From: Casuarius casuarius
Taxonomy: Eukaryota > Chordata > Aves > Casuariiformes > Casuariidae
Length of the DNA: 64,000 nt
Direction: 5' to 3'
Assembly: GCA_003342895.1 (NCBI GenBank)
Contig: PTFA01000024.1
Coordinates: 707,634 to 771,633 of the forward strand
The notes under the pieces were generated by a model that worked only from the letters and a program-made list of their open reading frames with translations, was not told the DNA's origin and did not search any database. This document shows, in pieces, positions 14,236-26,849 of this stretch (within the stretch, counting starts at the first letter, position 1; each line of letters opens with the position of its first letter). The position numbers and the translations under genes are program-made.

Positions 14236-14526
14236 NNNNNNNNNNNNNNNNNNNNNNNNNNNNNNNNNNNNNNNNNNNNNNNNNNNNNNNNNNNNNNNNN
14301 NNNNNNNNNNNNNNNNNNNNNNNNNNNNNNNNNNNNNNNNNNNNNNNNNNNNNNNNNNNNNNNNNNNNNNNNNNNNNNNNNNNNNNNNNNNNNNNNNNNN
14401 NNNNNNNNNNNNNNNNNNNNNNNNNNNNNNNNNNNNNNNNNNNNNNNNNNNNNNNNNNNNNNNNNNNNNNNNNNNNNNNNNNNNNNNNNNNNNNNNNNNN
14501 NNNNNNNNNNNNNNNNNNNNNNNNNN
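14236..14526. other. Assembly gap (291 Ns)
   Basis: A run of N inside the GC-richest part of the window. It hides part of the RAB3IP promoter and probably part of its first exon. The true length is unknown, so frames should not be carried across it. Confidence 0.99.
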
Positions 14527-14592
14527 GCCGCACCGCGTCCCCTCAGCCAACCCGGCGGGCGGGGGGAGGGGGCGGGGCGCCGCACAGCCACC

Positions 14593-14602
14593 GCGCATGC
14601 GC
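14593..14602. promoter_or_regulatory. NRF1-type palindromic site GCGCATGCGC
   Basis: The ten-base palindrome matches the core of the NRF1 consensus and lies in the CpG island close to GC boxes. This is a common arrangement in broadly expressed TATA-less promoters. Occupancy is inferred from sequence only. Confidence 0.55.
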
Positions 14603-17139
14603 CCCGCGGACGCACCGCCCACCGGGGGCGGGGAGGGAGGCAGGTGCGCGAGACCCCGCCCGTCCCCTACCGGGGGGCGGAGGGAAGGACTAACCGTCCC
14701 CCAGGGGCCGCCCGGCCCCAGCAGCGGCACCCGGGGGCGCGGTGGTGTCCCCCGCAGGGCCTCCTGCCCTCAGGAAGCGCCTCGGGGGTGACAGCAGCCC
14801 CTCGAAACACCTCTAAGGGCTGCTCGCAGGGAGGCACCTGCCTCAGGCGGCCCGCGGCTGGTCGCGCCGCCAGCAAACAAGTGGCATTTCCGAGGCCCGG
14901 CAGGGAGGGAGGCCCAGGCCGAGCGGGGAGGACGAGCAACGTGGCAGGAGCCGCCTGCGCCGGCCTGTCACCTGCTGCCATGGCTGGAGCTGGCTGGTGC
15001 AGGCGCGAGTGTTTGCTCCGCGCCCTCATCGCCGTCCCTCGGCTGCCAGCAGCGCTGAGGCTCTCCGGGCGGATGCTCTGAGCGCCGCATGCTTTCAGGT
15101 CATCGTTTCCAGGCCCAACTCAAAAAAACCTCCCCCACACACTCTCTTTCTCTGACTGAACACTCACCGTTGAAACGGGACACAGAATAAACTGTCTGAG
15201 GTGCTGCATTTTGTGAGAAAGCAAACTAGACTTGCGACTCTGGAAAACATTCGTCAATGTTTCCATGCCTCTGATGGTGATCTGGAAGAAAGGGTTAAAA
15301 CGTTGCTTTTGTTCACGGGCATGTGAAGACAAGGTTTTCAAGGTCTGAGTGTTTTGTTACCTCGAGTATCTTCAAAAAAACCCACAAGGAAATTAGTAGT
15401 TCTGTAATTGGTATACAGTAATAAAGTTACAGGATTACACAATTAAGAGAAAATGAAATATTAACTGGATACTTACCCAATGATTTTCGTTCGTGNGGCA
15501 TGCATTTCCCCAAATGAGGTCCTGATCCTGTCTAATATATGTAATAAAGACTGGACTATAATGCATATGCACAGAAGTGGTGAAATAAGGCCACANAAAC
15601 AACTAAAAAAGACTGCATGCTAAAAAAAAAGAAAAGAAAAACGCTTTGTTTTTCCAGCTCTCCACTAGTTTGTCCAATAAAAAGATATTACTATTACTTC
15701 TAATCTTGGCTTGCCTATGTCCTTAAACCATCGTTACTGCAACCCTGACAACTACTATAGTTCAGGCAATTTTCCAACTTTGTGGCCGTTAACATGCAGA
15801 CTTCACTTTTTTACTTTGAAGTCCTAGTCTGTAAACTGCTTTTGGTTTTCTATGTCTTTAGAATCAATAGTCAAAACAGTAGAAGGCTTCTGTAAACAAG
15901 ACTCCATTTTACCATTGTTCTGGTTAGATGGCCAAGAATTATCTTTCAAATGACAGCACTATTGGCTGTATTATTGCTTACATTATTGTCAGTAGCAGCT
16001 GAACTGAACTGAGTGCTGCAGTGGTGAGTAACTTTAGCAAAATGCAAAAAAAAAAAAAAAACCAAAAACAAAAACACATAACTAATGTAAACAAGATCTT
16101 GTCCCATTCATCAGTTAAGGAATTTGGGCCATGTTCCAGTCAATTATTGAAATGTTAATTATCTTGACAGCTTTCCACTGAATGTGAAAGAATCCTGTTT
16201 GACCAGTCCTGCAAGACATAGTCATCAACAAATAATGTTCTTAATCATAGCTTCCAGAAAGCAAAGAGTTCACTGAGGGCAAATATGACAAAGATAATAT
16301 GACAAAGGGGATGTCAAAAGACAAAGATGTTGATGTTATTCATCGTAAATATATTACCTATAAATAGCAGCATCTTTTAAAATGCTCTTCAGTACATAAA
16401 TCTACACTGACCACAGATGAGGTGGAGCAGTCAGGCAGCAGAAAAAAGAGCTACCTAGAATCATCATCCACTGCTTTTCTGAAAGTAATCTAAAACCAAG
16501 AAACCAGGCAGAGCAGAAAGTGGTGTACTTGAATAACAATATAACTTGAAGTTTGTTGTGAAAAGCCTGAGCAGAGATGTTCAGTTTGAAGAGCTATGGT
16601 CTTGCTCCTCCAACCTTTAAAACAGTTTAATTTGCCAATATTGACATGCAATAGAGCCCAGTCAGTGCTATCAGAATACAGGTTTTTGAAATTAGAAGAT
16701 ATATCAGAAAGCTCATTAAAAGCATGATTGCAAAAGAGACCTGACAAGTGGAATCAGAAGTTGGAAACAATGTAAACCTTAGTAAACTGACAGTAGTCTA
16801 TAATTAGGATCTGTAATCCTATAGTTCTTAATCCTGTACAATGACTGTACTTGCCATGACGGTCTGCTGTTCTAACCAGATTAGACATCTTGCATTTCAA
16901 GAAATAAAAGGAATACCATTCTAAAGGCATTTGACTATGCTAAAATTAACCATGAACAGATATATTTTGTCAAAGTATTCCTGTATTTTGCTATCTATAG
17001 TGCTTTGAAAAGTCAGCAAGAAACTGCAGAAAATATAACTGGCATGGTTAAATTAGGAGTTGAAACAACTAGGAATAAGTTCAAATATATTAATAAAAAT
17101 TAAAAAATAAATATTTTTTTAAAGAGTACTTTTAGGCAA

Positions 17140-17640
17140 CCCTTGGTTTCTTCCTGAGCTACGCATCAGCATCAGGGTACAGCAAGAGTGGGGACACTTC
17201 ACCGTGGATAACCAGTTGGGACCAAGGGTGGCCCCACCAACAAGGGCACAGTCATGCACAGGGCTCAGATGGTGACAGCAACAGGCTCTGTCATTCATCT
17301 AGTGAGCACCAGACAAGGCGAGATTTTGAATCAGGTCCAGGATCCATCCAAGAAGTCCAGCCAGGAACAGCAGAAGACAGGACCACAGACAAAGGCACCT
17401 ATAATGTAGTTCTGAGGCTCATCCAAGGGGGAAGGAACAGGGATAGGCTCACCCAAAACACAGCTCAGTCAAACACTGCAGCCCCAACCCCAAGCTTAAA
17501 TGAAGCCCCTGGAGCCCCTTCCCACTGTGGGAAGGGGGTGCCTGGGTGGGGGTCCCAGGTGAGGCCAGTCAGGGCAATTAAGGCCTATTAGTGCCCTCAG
17601 GGCCCTGGCAGTCAGATGCCATCAGGCAAACCAAAAGTCC
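17140..17640 (-). repeat. GC-rich dispersed repeat, possibly a solo-LTR-like element
   Basis: A sharply bounded GC-rich block in AT-rich surroundings. Read on the minus strand it runs from GGTTTGCCTGATGGCATC through a TATA-like CATTTAAGC and 'GCTGCAGTGTTTGACTGAGC' to sequence rich in CCTGG. The order of short motifs resembles a repeat seen in avian and reptilian genomes, and the promoter-like motif mid-element suggests an LTR. There is no internal coding region and no clear target-site duplication. Family assignment is uncertain. Confidence 0.45.
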
Positions 17641-19189
17641 TTTTAGAAACAAAACATACATCACTGTTCTTCTAAATGAGCAAAGTCACTGTTGCCAGTA
17701 GAAAGTGATGTACAGTTTACACCTTCGGTAGAATAAAATATGCTGCAGACACTGTCTCTGAATAAATAGATATAGTCTGACAGGACCATTCAACAAAACT
17801 CCCCAATATATAAAATCTGGAGGATGGAATTTGCTGAAATTGCGTTGTTTCTAATGACCACTAGTATTTGCTGCTCCCATCAAATCTATTCACTCAGCTT
17901 GTTGAATCGGTCCACATGTTCCTTTCGGACTCCTTAGTGTGGTTAGATGCCCCAAAATAGAAATTCTCATTCTCCAGCTAGATCGAAAGCTGCATCCTCT
18001 CTTGCCACAGTCAGCCTCAGCCTCAGCAATCCACATACTGATAACTGACAGTCTCATTAGTGTAGCTTTTGTCCAGACATACTGGTGTAAAATGTGGTAA
18101 AAATTGTCACAAATATATTCCCTCACTGTGCAGAGTCCCTCTGACTACAGCATCTTTGTCTGTCCGAGTCCTCTATTTCCATCAGTGGCATCAGTGTGAG
18201 AGAGTGTGTCTTCAAATGCAGCTGTATCCTTCCCTAATAGTTACATTCCACTGGACTATTTCAGTGAGGAAAATCTGCCTCAGTGAGCAAAAAGCACAAG
18301 GGACAAAGATGTTTCACAGAGGCTAGACCCAGAACATAGCAGTCTTCTCTACTAAAAACCAGGAGTGACTGCAGGACTTTAAAGAAGTGACGTGCAGTGT
18401 TTTTCTTTGATCTGACTTGACTTTAATAAAGGCTTCTCACGTACCTTCACAGACACAAACACCAGCTAATCAAACTGTTCCTCCCACAGGTTGGGAGGAA
18501 TAAGGAGAATGAGGTGGCTGTTTTCTCAAAAGAAGGTGTTTGAGTGTGTGGTGGGGGAGAATGCCTCAACAATTTCACAGACAAATAAAGCAGATAAATT
18601 TTGAACTCTATTTTCTACTTCCTTGAAATACTTCTTGCTTGTTTCTTTTATTAGTTTTTCATATTGCATAAACTGTAGTTATTACCTCACTTTCAAAGAA
18701 GATGTTACAAAACAATAAACTCAAGCAAACCAAAGGATAAATCTATTAATAGAAGTCATGCATGCATTGCAGCAGCATAGGACAGTGAAGAGAAGCCAAG
18801 AAATGTTCTACTATGTACATATAAGGAAACTAAGGTACAGAGACTATAAATCTTATCTACGCTAGAGATTTTTTTTTTCCTGCTAGTTCAGCTGAACCAG
18901 TGCTAGCAATTTTGGGAGCCACAGCATAGACAAGGCTTCCCCAATCAAGCATATTTTATCAGCATTTTAGCTAAGCTTTTGGAAAACAAATCTAATTGGT
19001 ACATTGGTATAAATAAGCATCCAGCTATGGGAGTCTTAAAACCACAACTCATGTCTTTTTACTGTCCCTGATTTAACTGATATAGCATTAAAACCAGTGA
19101 GGCCTTATTTTTCTTCAAATTTATCCGCTAAAAAAAACTCCAGAATAAGAGCAAATAGACAGGATTGATGTTAAATACTCCTGACATAT

Positions 19190-20080
19190 AGCCTGTTTCT
19201 CAAAATTTCTGGTAATGGAGATGCCACAGTCTCCCTAAGCAATGTATCCAAGTGCTGAACTATCCTTGGAGATCGAAATATTTTCTTAAGTCTAACTTAA
19301 TCTCCTTTTTTCTTAAGTCTAACTTAATCTCCTTTGCTGGAGACTAGGACAAGAAGTAATGAGTTTATCTCAGTGGATGCTGCTTTAGCATATTTGAAGG
19401 CATCATCTACCCCTCAGTTTCCTCAAAGACTAAACAAACACAATTATTTTAGTCCTTCCTCATAGGTCACAATTTTTAGACTTGTAGTTGTTTTTACTGC
19501 GCTCTCTGGGCTTCCTCCAGCTGGTCCTCACCCTTGTAAATGAACAGTGCTCAAGCCTCGGCACAGTACTCCAGATGAGGTCTTAACAGCACTGGCTTTA
19601 ACGTATCACACACCTGCTTGTATTTCCCAGCAAAATGCTTGGCGGTGTTATTCTGCTTTTTTTGTTTGTTTGTTTTGTTTTTATGGTAGCAGAATGCTGC
19701 TTAACCCGTCTTTCTCCAGCTTGGGCTTGCGCTTGTGAACTTGTTTCTACGTCCATTGATTCTTCCTGAATTCTAATCCCGTTCTGAAAAAAATGGCCTT
19801 TCATATCTTGCAAATTTAATGAGCATACTCCCTATTCCATCAACCAAATAATTAATTAAAGTATTACACATTATCAGAACTAGGATGATCCCCTGAGAAA
19901 AGTTGCTTTACTTTATCAAGAAGTTATTCAAAACTATGCTTTGAGTATGGTTTTCAGATCAGTCATGCACTGACTTTGCAGTAGTTTACGCTGGACGGTT
20001 TCCCTCACTTTTTTATGAGATGTCATANGAGGCAGTTTCTAAAGCCTTACCAAAGCCTATCTGTATCACATATATTGCTT
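19190..20080 (-). mobile_element. Degraded CR1-type LINE, 3' region, antisense to the plus strand
   Basis: The plus strand shows, in the right order, several phrases typical of the reverse complement of CR1. These are a 'gagatgccacagtctccctaa' block, 'tcttaagtctaacttaatct', 'gacaagaagtaatg', 'agtccttcctcataggtca', 'cagtactccagatgaggtct', 'gcaaatttaatgagcat' and finally 'aaagccttaccaaagcctat'. The copy is old: many substitutions and insertions, no open frame. A 26-base stretch is tandemly duplicated inside it (about 19283-19334). Confidence 0.68.
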
Positions 20081-20989
20081 CCTTCCTATTTATCTTGGAA
20101 TGACTTAAATGATTTGCTCAAAGCACACAACAAATCTGTTGCAGAACCAAAAGCCATAACCAGGTCAGTCCTCTCCTCTGTTAGACTTATCAACGTACTA
20201 AATCAATGTAAGAAAAAAGAGCTTAAAATGATGTCTAAAAAGTGAGTGTCCATTAAAGATATTAATTAAATGTCAAGACTTGAATAAAAAAAATGTAAAA
20301 CTGAGGAAAGAAAATCCTTTTATACACAGCATATAGCTATGCACAACCTGTAGAGCTCATTGACACAGTATAACAGGAATAGCAAATTCTTACCTGTGTT
20401 CAAAAAGACAATTTTACCTTTTATATGGCTAGCCAGGACCCAGACTAATTAGGGAAGATACAAATGAATAAAGAATATCAATTATCATTTTCAGGGTACA
20501 AGGCAACTATTAACCGACAAGGCTTAAAAAGAAATTTCCCCTCTGAGCAAGTTAGTTCATGACTGTCCACTTTGACCAGAAGACTGATTCTACTTTTGTA
20601 TATAAAATAAGTATGGCTTGTAGTTTTTTTTGAAGATGCTTATAAATGTAAAATAATACTAAATGGAAGAAACAAAAAAGCTGAAATGGCCTACCCGACT
20701 TATGTAAGGACTGACATGTGGTTTCATTTATCTTTAGAAACAAGCCAGGGACAGATCCAGAGTATGAATAAAAATAGTACAACATGTTCATCCCTATTCG
20801 AGAAATGGCATGGATGCCAAACCTGAACTCAGAAATCACAAAATCAAAGTACAAAATGCATTTTCACCTTAAAATTAACTCCCCCAAAAGCAAACTTTGC
20901 AGTCCTGACAATTCTGTTGTTAAAATTAGAGAATCCTTTTGCCTGAGGAGATTCCAGAAATAGCTCCACCAAATACTCCCAGTGGTAAC

Positions 20990-21100
20990 CGTGAAAACCA
21001 TAGGGCTAGGATTCAGGAATCCTATGTTTTATTCACATCTCTGCCTTGGATCTGGATAGCCTTGCTGTGCCTTAATTTATCCATCTCGAAACTGATTTTC
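20990..21100. repeat. MIR/tRNA-SINE-like fragment
   Basis: The stretch 'aggattcaggaatcctatg...tctgccttggatctgg...ctgtgccttaatttatcca' parallels the familiar MIR-type phrase (tcctgggttc...agctctgccactgac...ctgtgcctcagtttcccca). It is short and diverged. Confidence 0.45.
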
Positions 21101-23291
21101 ATGAGACTTCTCCCTCCTCCCCCACAACATACAGTTACGTTAAAAAGTTTAAATAATGAATGTGTCAAAGGTCTTCATTTATTTCAGACCAAAGTTGCTC
21201 TAAAAATTGAAAATGTGGTCCTAATGGACTGGACTGTCCTTAGACTTTCTCCGTGACACAGAGATTCAAAACCAGACTTCAGCAAAGGCTGCCAGTTACT
21301 GCTCCATTCTTCTCTGTGAGGTATAGCCGGTCTTACAGAAAAATTTTTGCACTTACCAGCCATTTTCCCATGTGACAGAAACACCATTTTATTCATCTGC
21401 AGTCCTGCATTATCTAGGCTGTATGGAAATTACTCCACTTCCACTAGACACAGGAATACCTTCCGGTTTAGACAGTGGCCTGCTCTTCTCCTTTGCCTCC
21501 CAGGCTGACTTGCTCACGGTGGCAAAGCTTTGTGAGTTCAGCGTGGCACCTCAGAGACGCACTTCTGAAAAGTAACCTGAAGCCTTTGCTCAGTCACATC
21601 GACTGTAAAAATGCTGAGGCAGCATCCAGCCCAGAGCAGGTCCAATTCCACAGGAGCGAGGCAGTACTCTGTTACATCTCCCAAACCTCAGCACAGGGCT
21701 CTCCAAAGTCCCGATCGCTCCAGCAGTCTTGTCTCCGCTAGCATTTGCAGCAGCGTTACCATGAGCAGAGATGTACCTGCACTCACCATGGCAGGAAAAG
21801 GTTTTCCTTACCCCACTAAAGCAATCAGAGTATGGATTTACTCAGAGGACTGGGAAAAAGACATTCCCCGATCAGCACCCTTTGGTGCCCAGATGTGTTC
21901 TGGGTCACATGCTGGAAACCTCATAACAAGCTGTGCCCCTCTTTCCAGGTTTATTTTATCCACTCTTGGCTCACAGATTAAACCTCATTCCTGGGGGAGC
22001 AATGAGGTTTTTGATTCTGAATCAAAATAAACAAATGGAGTATCGTGCATATTTTGCAAAAACTTCCAAGGCTATTCAGGCTTTTTTTAAGGGAAAAGTT
22101 GCAGAAAGCAGAGAAGGAAAGGACTGGTTGCAGCACAGAGTGGAAATGATTGGGCTAGTTGTCCTTAGAAAAAAGGGAAGGCTGGTTGGGTTTATCTGTG
22201 TGGCTTCACTAAACTCTCTCTTTCTCCTGAGTGTGCCTTTCTCTCTTTACACACGGCTCTGCAAAGCAGAGCAAGTAACGTTCGGAGGCAATCATTTAGT
22301 GTTGAAGTGTGCCAGGGAGGAAAGCCAGAACTGCTTGTGCCATTTAACGTAGGACTGGCAGAACCACCTGGGCTGCTGAGTCAGGTCTTCAGTTTTATCT
22401 TAGGGACTGTTTCCCTAACTAAGGAATAATCACAGGTGTATCTAGTGTCATTTTTAATAACAGTAGATATTTTGTTTGTTTGTTTTTAACTAAAACCAGC
22501 TAAATAAGAAAAAGAACTCTTGTGAGTTGTTCTCTTTACAAAGAAAAATTGATGGTGGTCAGCCACCCTACTGCAACCCTGTTTACGTACAAATACCAGA
22601 AATCCTACTTTCTCAAACGCAGCAACAAAATTTACACAATTCCTAGTGCTTTTCAGACAACACATAATTTGAAAGAACTTGCCTTTTCTAAACATTTTTC
22701 CCTGAAAATGCTTTTCTGCCCCTTCTCAGTCCCCAGCTTTTCTTTGAATCTGTTGGGTCCCATCTTTCCTTTTCTCCCTCATGCAAGTTCGCACAAATCT
22801 TTCTGCCCAAGACACAATTCAACAAAATTCTCCATCTTTATAGTCCCAATTGTGTTGCGTGGTGACAAGTCCCTACATTTCGGTTTGAGGCCCACTTTAA
22901 TTTGAATGCAGACAATGTTTAATCTGAATGAAGGGTACCTTCCTCCACTGGTTTCAGCATGGTTTAATCACTCCTCCAACAATGCTAATGTGGTAAATCT
23001 CACCAGAGCTTTACATNAGTCATTACTGCATGGTGTTATTCTCTTAAGGTCACACACTAATCTGGATTTCCATTCTTACAGATGTTTTTTCATATACACA
23101 AATCACAGTATATTCATAAAGAGAATTTCTTCAGAAAAATAAGCAAAACTGTCCTCACAATTATTGCAAGGGAGAAATAGAACGGTTCAGTTCTACTGTT
23201 ATGTACACTGTGCATTGTTATATATTATTATTATGTTTCCATGTAGGGAACAAGCAAGCAGTTACCATTTGTTACTCTCCAAGATTCAACA

Positions 23292-23335
23292 AAATACTAG
23301 ATTCACTAAAAATACTAGATTCACTAAAATACTAG
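23292..23335 (+). repeat. Short tandem duplication, about 18-base unit, 2.5 copies
   Basis: The unit 'aatactagattcactaaa' is repeated twice and then partly a third time. No function suggested. Confidence 0.8.
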
Positions 23336-26300
23336 CCTCTTAAGCCATAAAGGACATCAATTTATGATGTTTCCCTTGATACCTCAAAAATCTTCACTGA
23401 GGGCACAAAAATGACAGTTCTGCAAACAAAAAATCAATATTAATTGTAATGCAAATAAAAATTTCTGGTATTCTTATAAAAGAAATATTCTGACACAAGA
23501 AAAGATCCCACTCTCTTATCTAACTCAGTCATGAAGAAGTGCAGGATGCATCAATATGCATTATAAAGCACAGAGTATGCATCAACCTTCAATACACTTC
23601 TGAGTCCACTCATATAACAAAATTCTGTTAACATAATTTCTTCATTAATAATCAAAGAAATTAGGCTCTTGCATGACCCAGCATACAAAAAAGGATGATT
23701 ACGCAAATAGCAAAGAGTTGCGTTCTTAGGCAAGCAAGGAAATTATCTAATATCTAATGTTTGACCTTGTGCAGGAAGCTTTGCAACCCTGGTCATCTTG
23801 CAAGGTAAGATGCCACTGACTTCAAACGAGCTAGTCCTTAGAGCAAAATCAAGGACTTTTCCTTCTTCAATGTCCCTATTGACCATTTAGCTTTCACTTA
23901 AGCTAAAACTATGTTGTTAATGCTACATTAACTAGCTTGCACAGCCTGTTTTGGGTGAAAAAGGCAAAGCAGCACTTTGAGAAATAAGTCTTAAGTCAGG
24001 AGAAAGTCATCCCAATCAATCCACGTACTGGCTGTTGAGTGCAGTTCCTAGACACTTCATTCCCGGTTGCTTTCTGGATGCCGTCTTCCATCAGACAACT
24101 GCCATGCCTTGACATCAGCTTGTTTTTGTGCATATGTGCCTTATGGCAATAAAAGGATTGTCAGGGCTGCTAACAACCACAGTAATAATAATTCTAATAC
24201 CAAACTCAGCACTGCAAAATCAAAAATGATGTTTATTTCATTACAAGGAAATTGCAAAACAAAGTGTTTATGAATATGGTTTTACAGTACTCTAAGAATT
24301 AATCTGTTGCAGGCTTTATCCTGCAGACAGAATTCATTTGTAATCCTCTGAAGTATTCTACCNTGTGACTTCCAGAGATAAAGCAGCCTACTTTAAAGGA
24401 TATTTGCACAGCCCACAGTGAGTGATGCTAAGTATGGCAGTATCTCTCTCACTAGATTTACTTTTAATTATTACAATTTCTCTCATGAAAGAGACTGTAA
24501 AATACCACAGCAGCTCTCTACATGTTCATTCTAAGATCAGAGGACGTTTTATGTTAATTTGTTCGTTTTTTAATTCGTTTAAATGGAACTCCAACAGCAA
24601 GTGGCAGTAAGTAGAAAAATAAAGCAAAACCTGATATATTCTAGTCTGAGAAAATCTGACAGCAGCTTGTTAATACTGCCTTTTTCCCATCATTTTAATT
24701 ATTCACTTCCTTTCAGTGGGAAAATTATTTCATGTTGTTCAAACCACATTTTAGCCTAGTTATTACGTCATTTCTTTGGATATTGGCATTGTGCATTGTT
24801 CTTACAGCTACTGAAGCTTCACTAACGCACAATATGAATTAGTCTCTGTTCCAGAAACCTTCCAATCTAAATGAGCACAAAAATCAAGAGAAAGGAGGAG
24901 GAGCAGGAAGCACAAAGAAATGGAATAACTTGTATCTGATGAATTCCTACAATCTGTTGTGCTGTGTTGTTTAGCACTCATTAATGATATTACCAGAAAC
25001 CTGTCTAGCTACACAGTGCTAAAATGCTTTTGTCTCTGTGTGATTTGCATGTGTCCAGAGCCCCTCAAGAGAACATAAATGCAAAATAAACCATTAGCAG
25101 TGAACTTCATCAGTGGAGCTACATGCATAGAAAAAAACTTCTGAAAACTATTCTGTAGATGAGACCTCTCAAATTCTTGTCTTCCATATGCGCTTAAAGA
25201 ATGAAAGAACCTCCTTTGCTGCTATTGGATAATGATACAATAACTGCGAAGGACACCCATCAGGAAAGATCAAAAAAAGGAAAAGAAATGATCAAATTCA
25301 TTGCCAATGGTCCTGGTTTACACACTTTGCAAATCCATCCTTTTTTGATACCTTTCAGGATCATGATATATACAGAAAGAATTTCTGCATGCTACCTGGC
25401 AGATGACACCTGTTAAAATAATTCTATATGACAGTGAAGGTGTGATTATCTAAAATGAAGTGTTACTTATCATGTCTTGATGATATCTCAGTTAATATGC
25501 TGTAATAATAAGACTCCATACAAATATTAAGTGATGTGCGGGATCTGCAAAGTTAATCCTTAAATACAAATGTGAAAACACTAGTTGCTTATAGAATGAA
25601 GAGCACTGGAATTCTAGCAGCAGTTTGCAAGGCCTTGTCCACTACTATGAGATCTTAAGAGTTTGCTTGAAAGCTTTATATGCTGCAGTGGACTCAGTTA
25701 CATTTAAAAATCTAATAAATGTCATTACCACCCATATATCTTACAGCAGCACCCAGTCACACAGGAGAGAGGAGACAATAAAAATAAAAATCCCTACAGA
25801 AGTTGATCTTTTATTTTCTCCAAATATATATATATATTTAAATTCCTCTATTGTCACGTACTTGTCAACTGCCTGTTAGCTAGTTAATCAATTGACACCC
25901 TACTTGAACACGTGTCTTCACTAAATAATGATTAAAGGGCAAGAAGAGCATTCAGATTACCCAGGTTGTTTTTGGTAGTCTAGATCTACTCGTTCAACAA
26001 ATTTGGCAGAAAGAAAGGAGAGCATCAGATATTTATCACTAGGAAAACCTGAGTGAGGCTGCACACAAAAATCCCTGCACTGGAGGGAAAAGAAGTGGCT
26101 CGCCATAAGGCAGCAACTCCACCCAACTGCTGCTGATCACTGCTGCTACCTTGGAGGAGGCAGGGCCACCAGTGGTGTCCATGAAACTGTCCCCTTCACC
26201 CCGCTGCGTGCCAGCTCCAGCTTTTCTNCCCGAAAAGGCCGTGGGGCACCCTGCGCCTCACCAGCACCGCAGCTGTAGTCTCCGCTTACCTGGGTAATCA

Positions 26301-26849
26301 CAAAAGAGTTGTGCTGCGTAAGGCTGCCTCATCATCCATTTCAAACCTCCAGCAGGCATTTCTCACACAGCGGATTATCGTGGTTCTGTCAACATCACCC
26401 ACAAGCGAAGGAGTATGCCTGTTGTTGACCAATGTGTTCTCATAGTCCTTAGTCTTAGCTGACAACACTGACACTTTTTGTCATAAGTCATCAAAAATCA
26501 CTTGCTGTTGTTTTCTTCCCCCCGAGTCCACCTCTTTATCCTCTGCCTTTAAAGCAGAAGGCAACTCCTAATAATGTCTCGAGGAAAGGATTTTTGCAGG
26601 GCACTGTAGCTGGTCCATAGTGGAACTGGGGGCAAAGGAATTATTGTGATGGCTCTCAGAGCTCTGCTGTAATAAATGGGCTTTTAGAGCCCGTGACCAA
26701 CGTGGTGGTAACGTCGTGGATTGGAAATACTGATATAAAGCTAAATGGAAAAGCTGGATCTAAATGTAAGACTGCCTAAAAATTTACAGCAATTTACACT
26801 CACTCATGCTAGCACAATATTGGCGTCAGCTAGAATAGGTAATAAGTTC

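Larger units (their letters stand above)
13980..15085. promoter_or_regulatory. CpG island, probable RAB3IP promoter
   Basis: The base composition changes sharply from AT-rich intron to CpG-dense sequence at about 13.98 kb and back again at about 15.09 kb. A perfect NRF1 palindrome core (GCGCATGCGC, 14593-14602) and GC boxes (for example GGCGGGGCG at 14571-14579, and CCGCCC copies on the other strand) sit just upstream of the probable RAB3IP first exon. Long open frames through this block on both strands are a by-product of GC richness and of the Ns; none resembles a known protein. Part of the island is missing in the assembly gap. Confidence 0.75.

Noticed and set aside
13883..15081. Long open frames on both strands across the CpG island (up to 302 codons)
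   Set aside because: They run through the assembly gap as X and through GC-rich sequence where stops are rare. Composition is Pro/Arg/Gly/Ala-rich without any domain.
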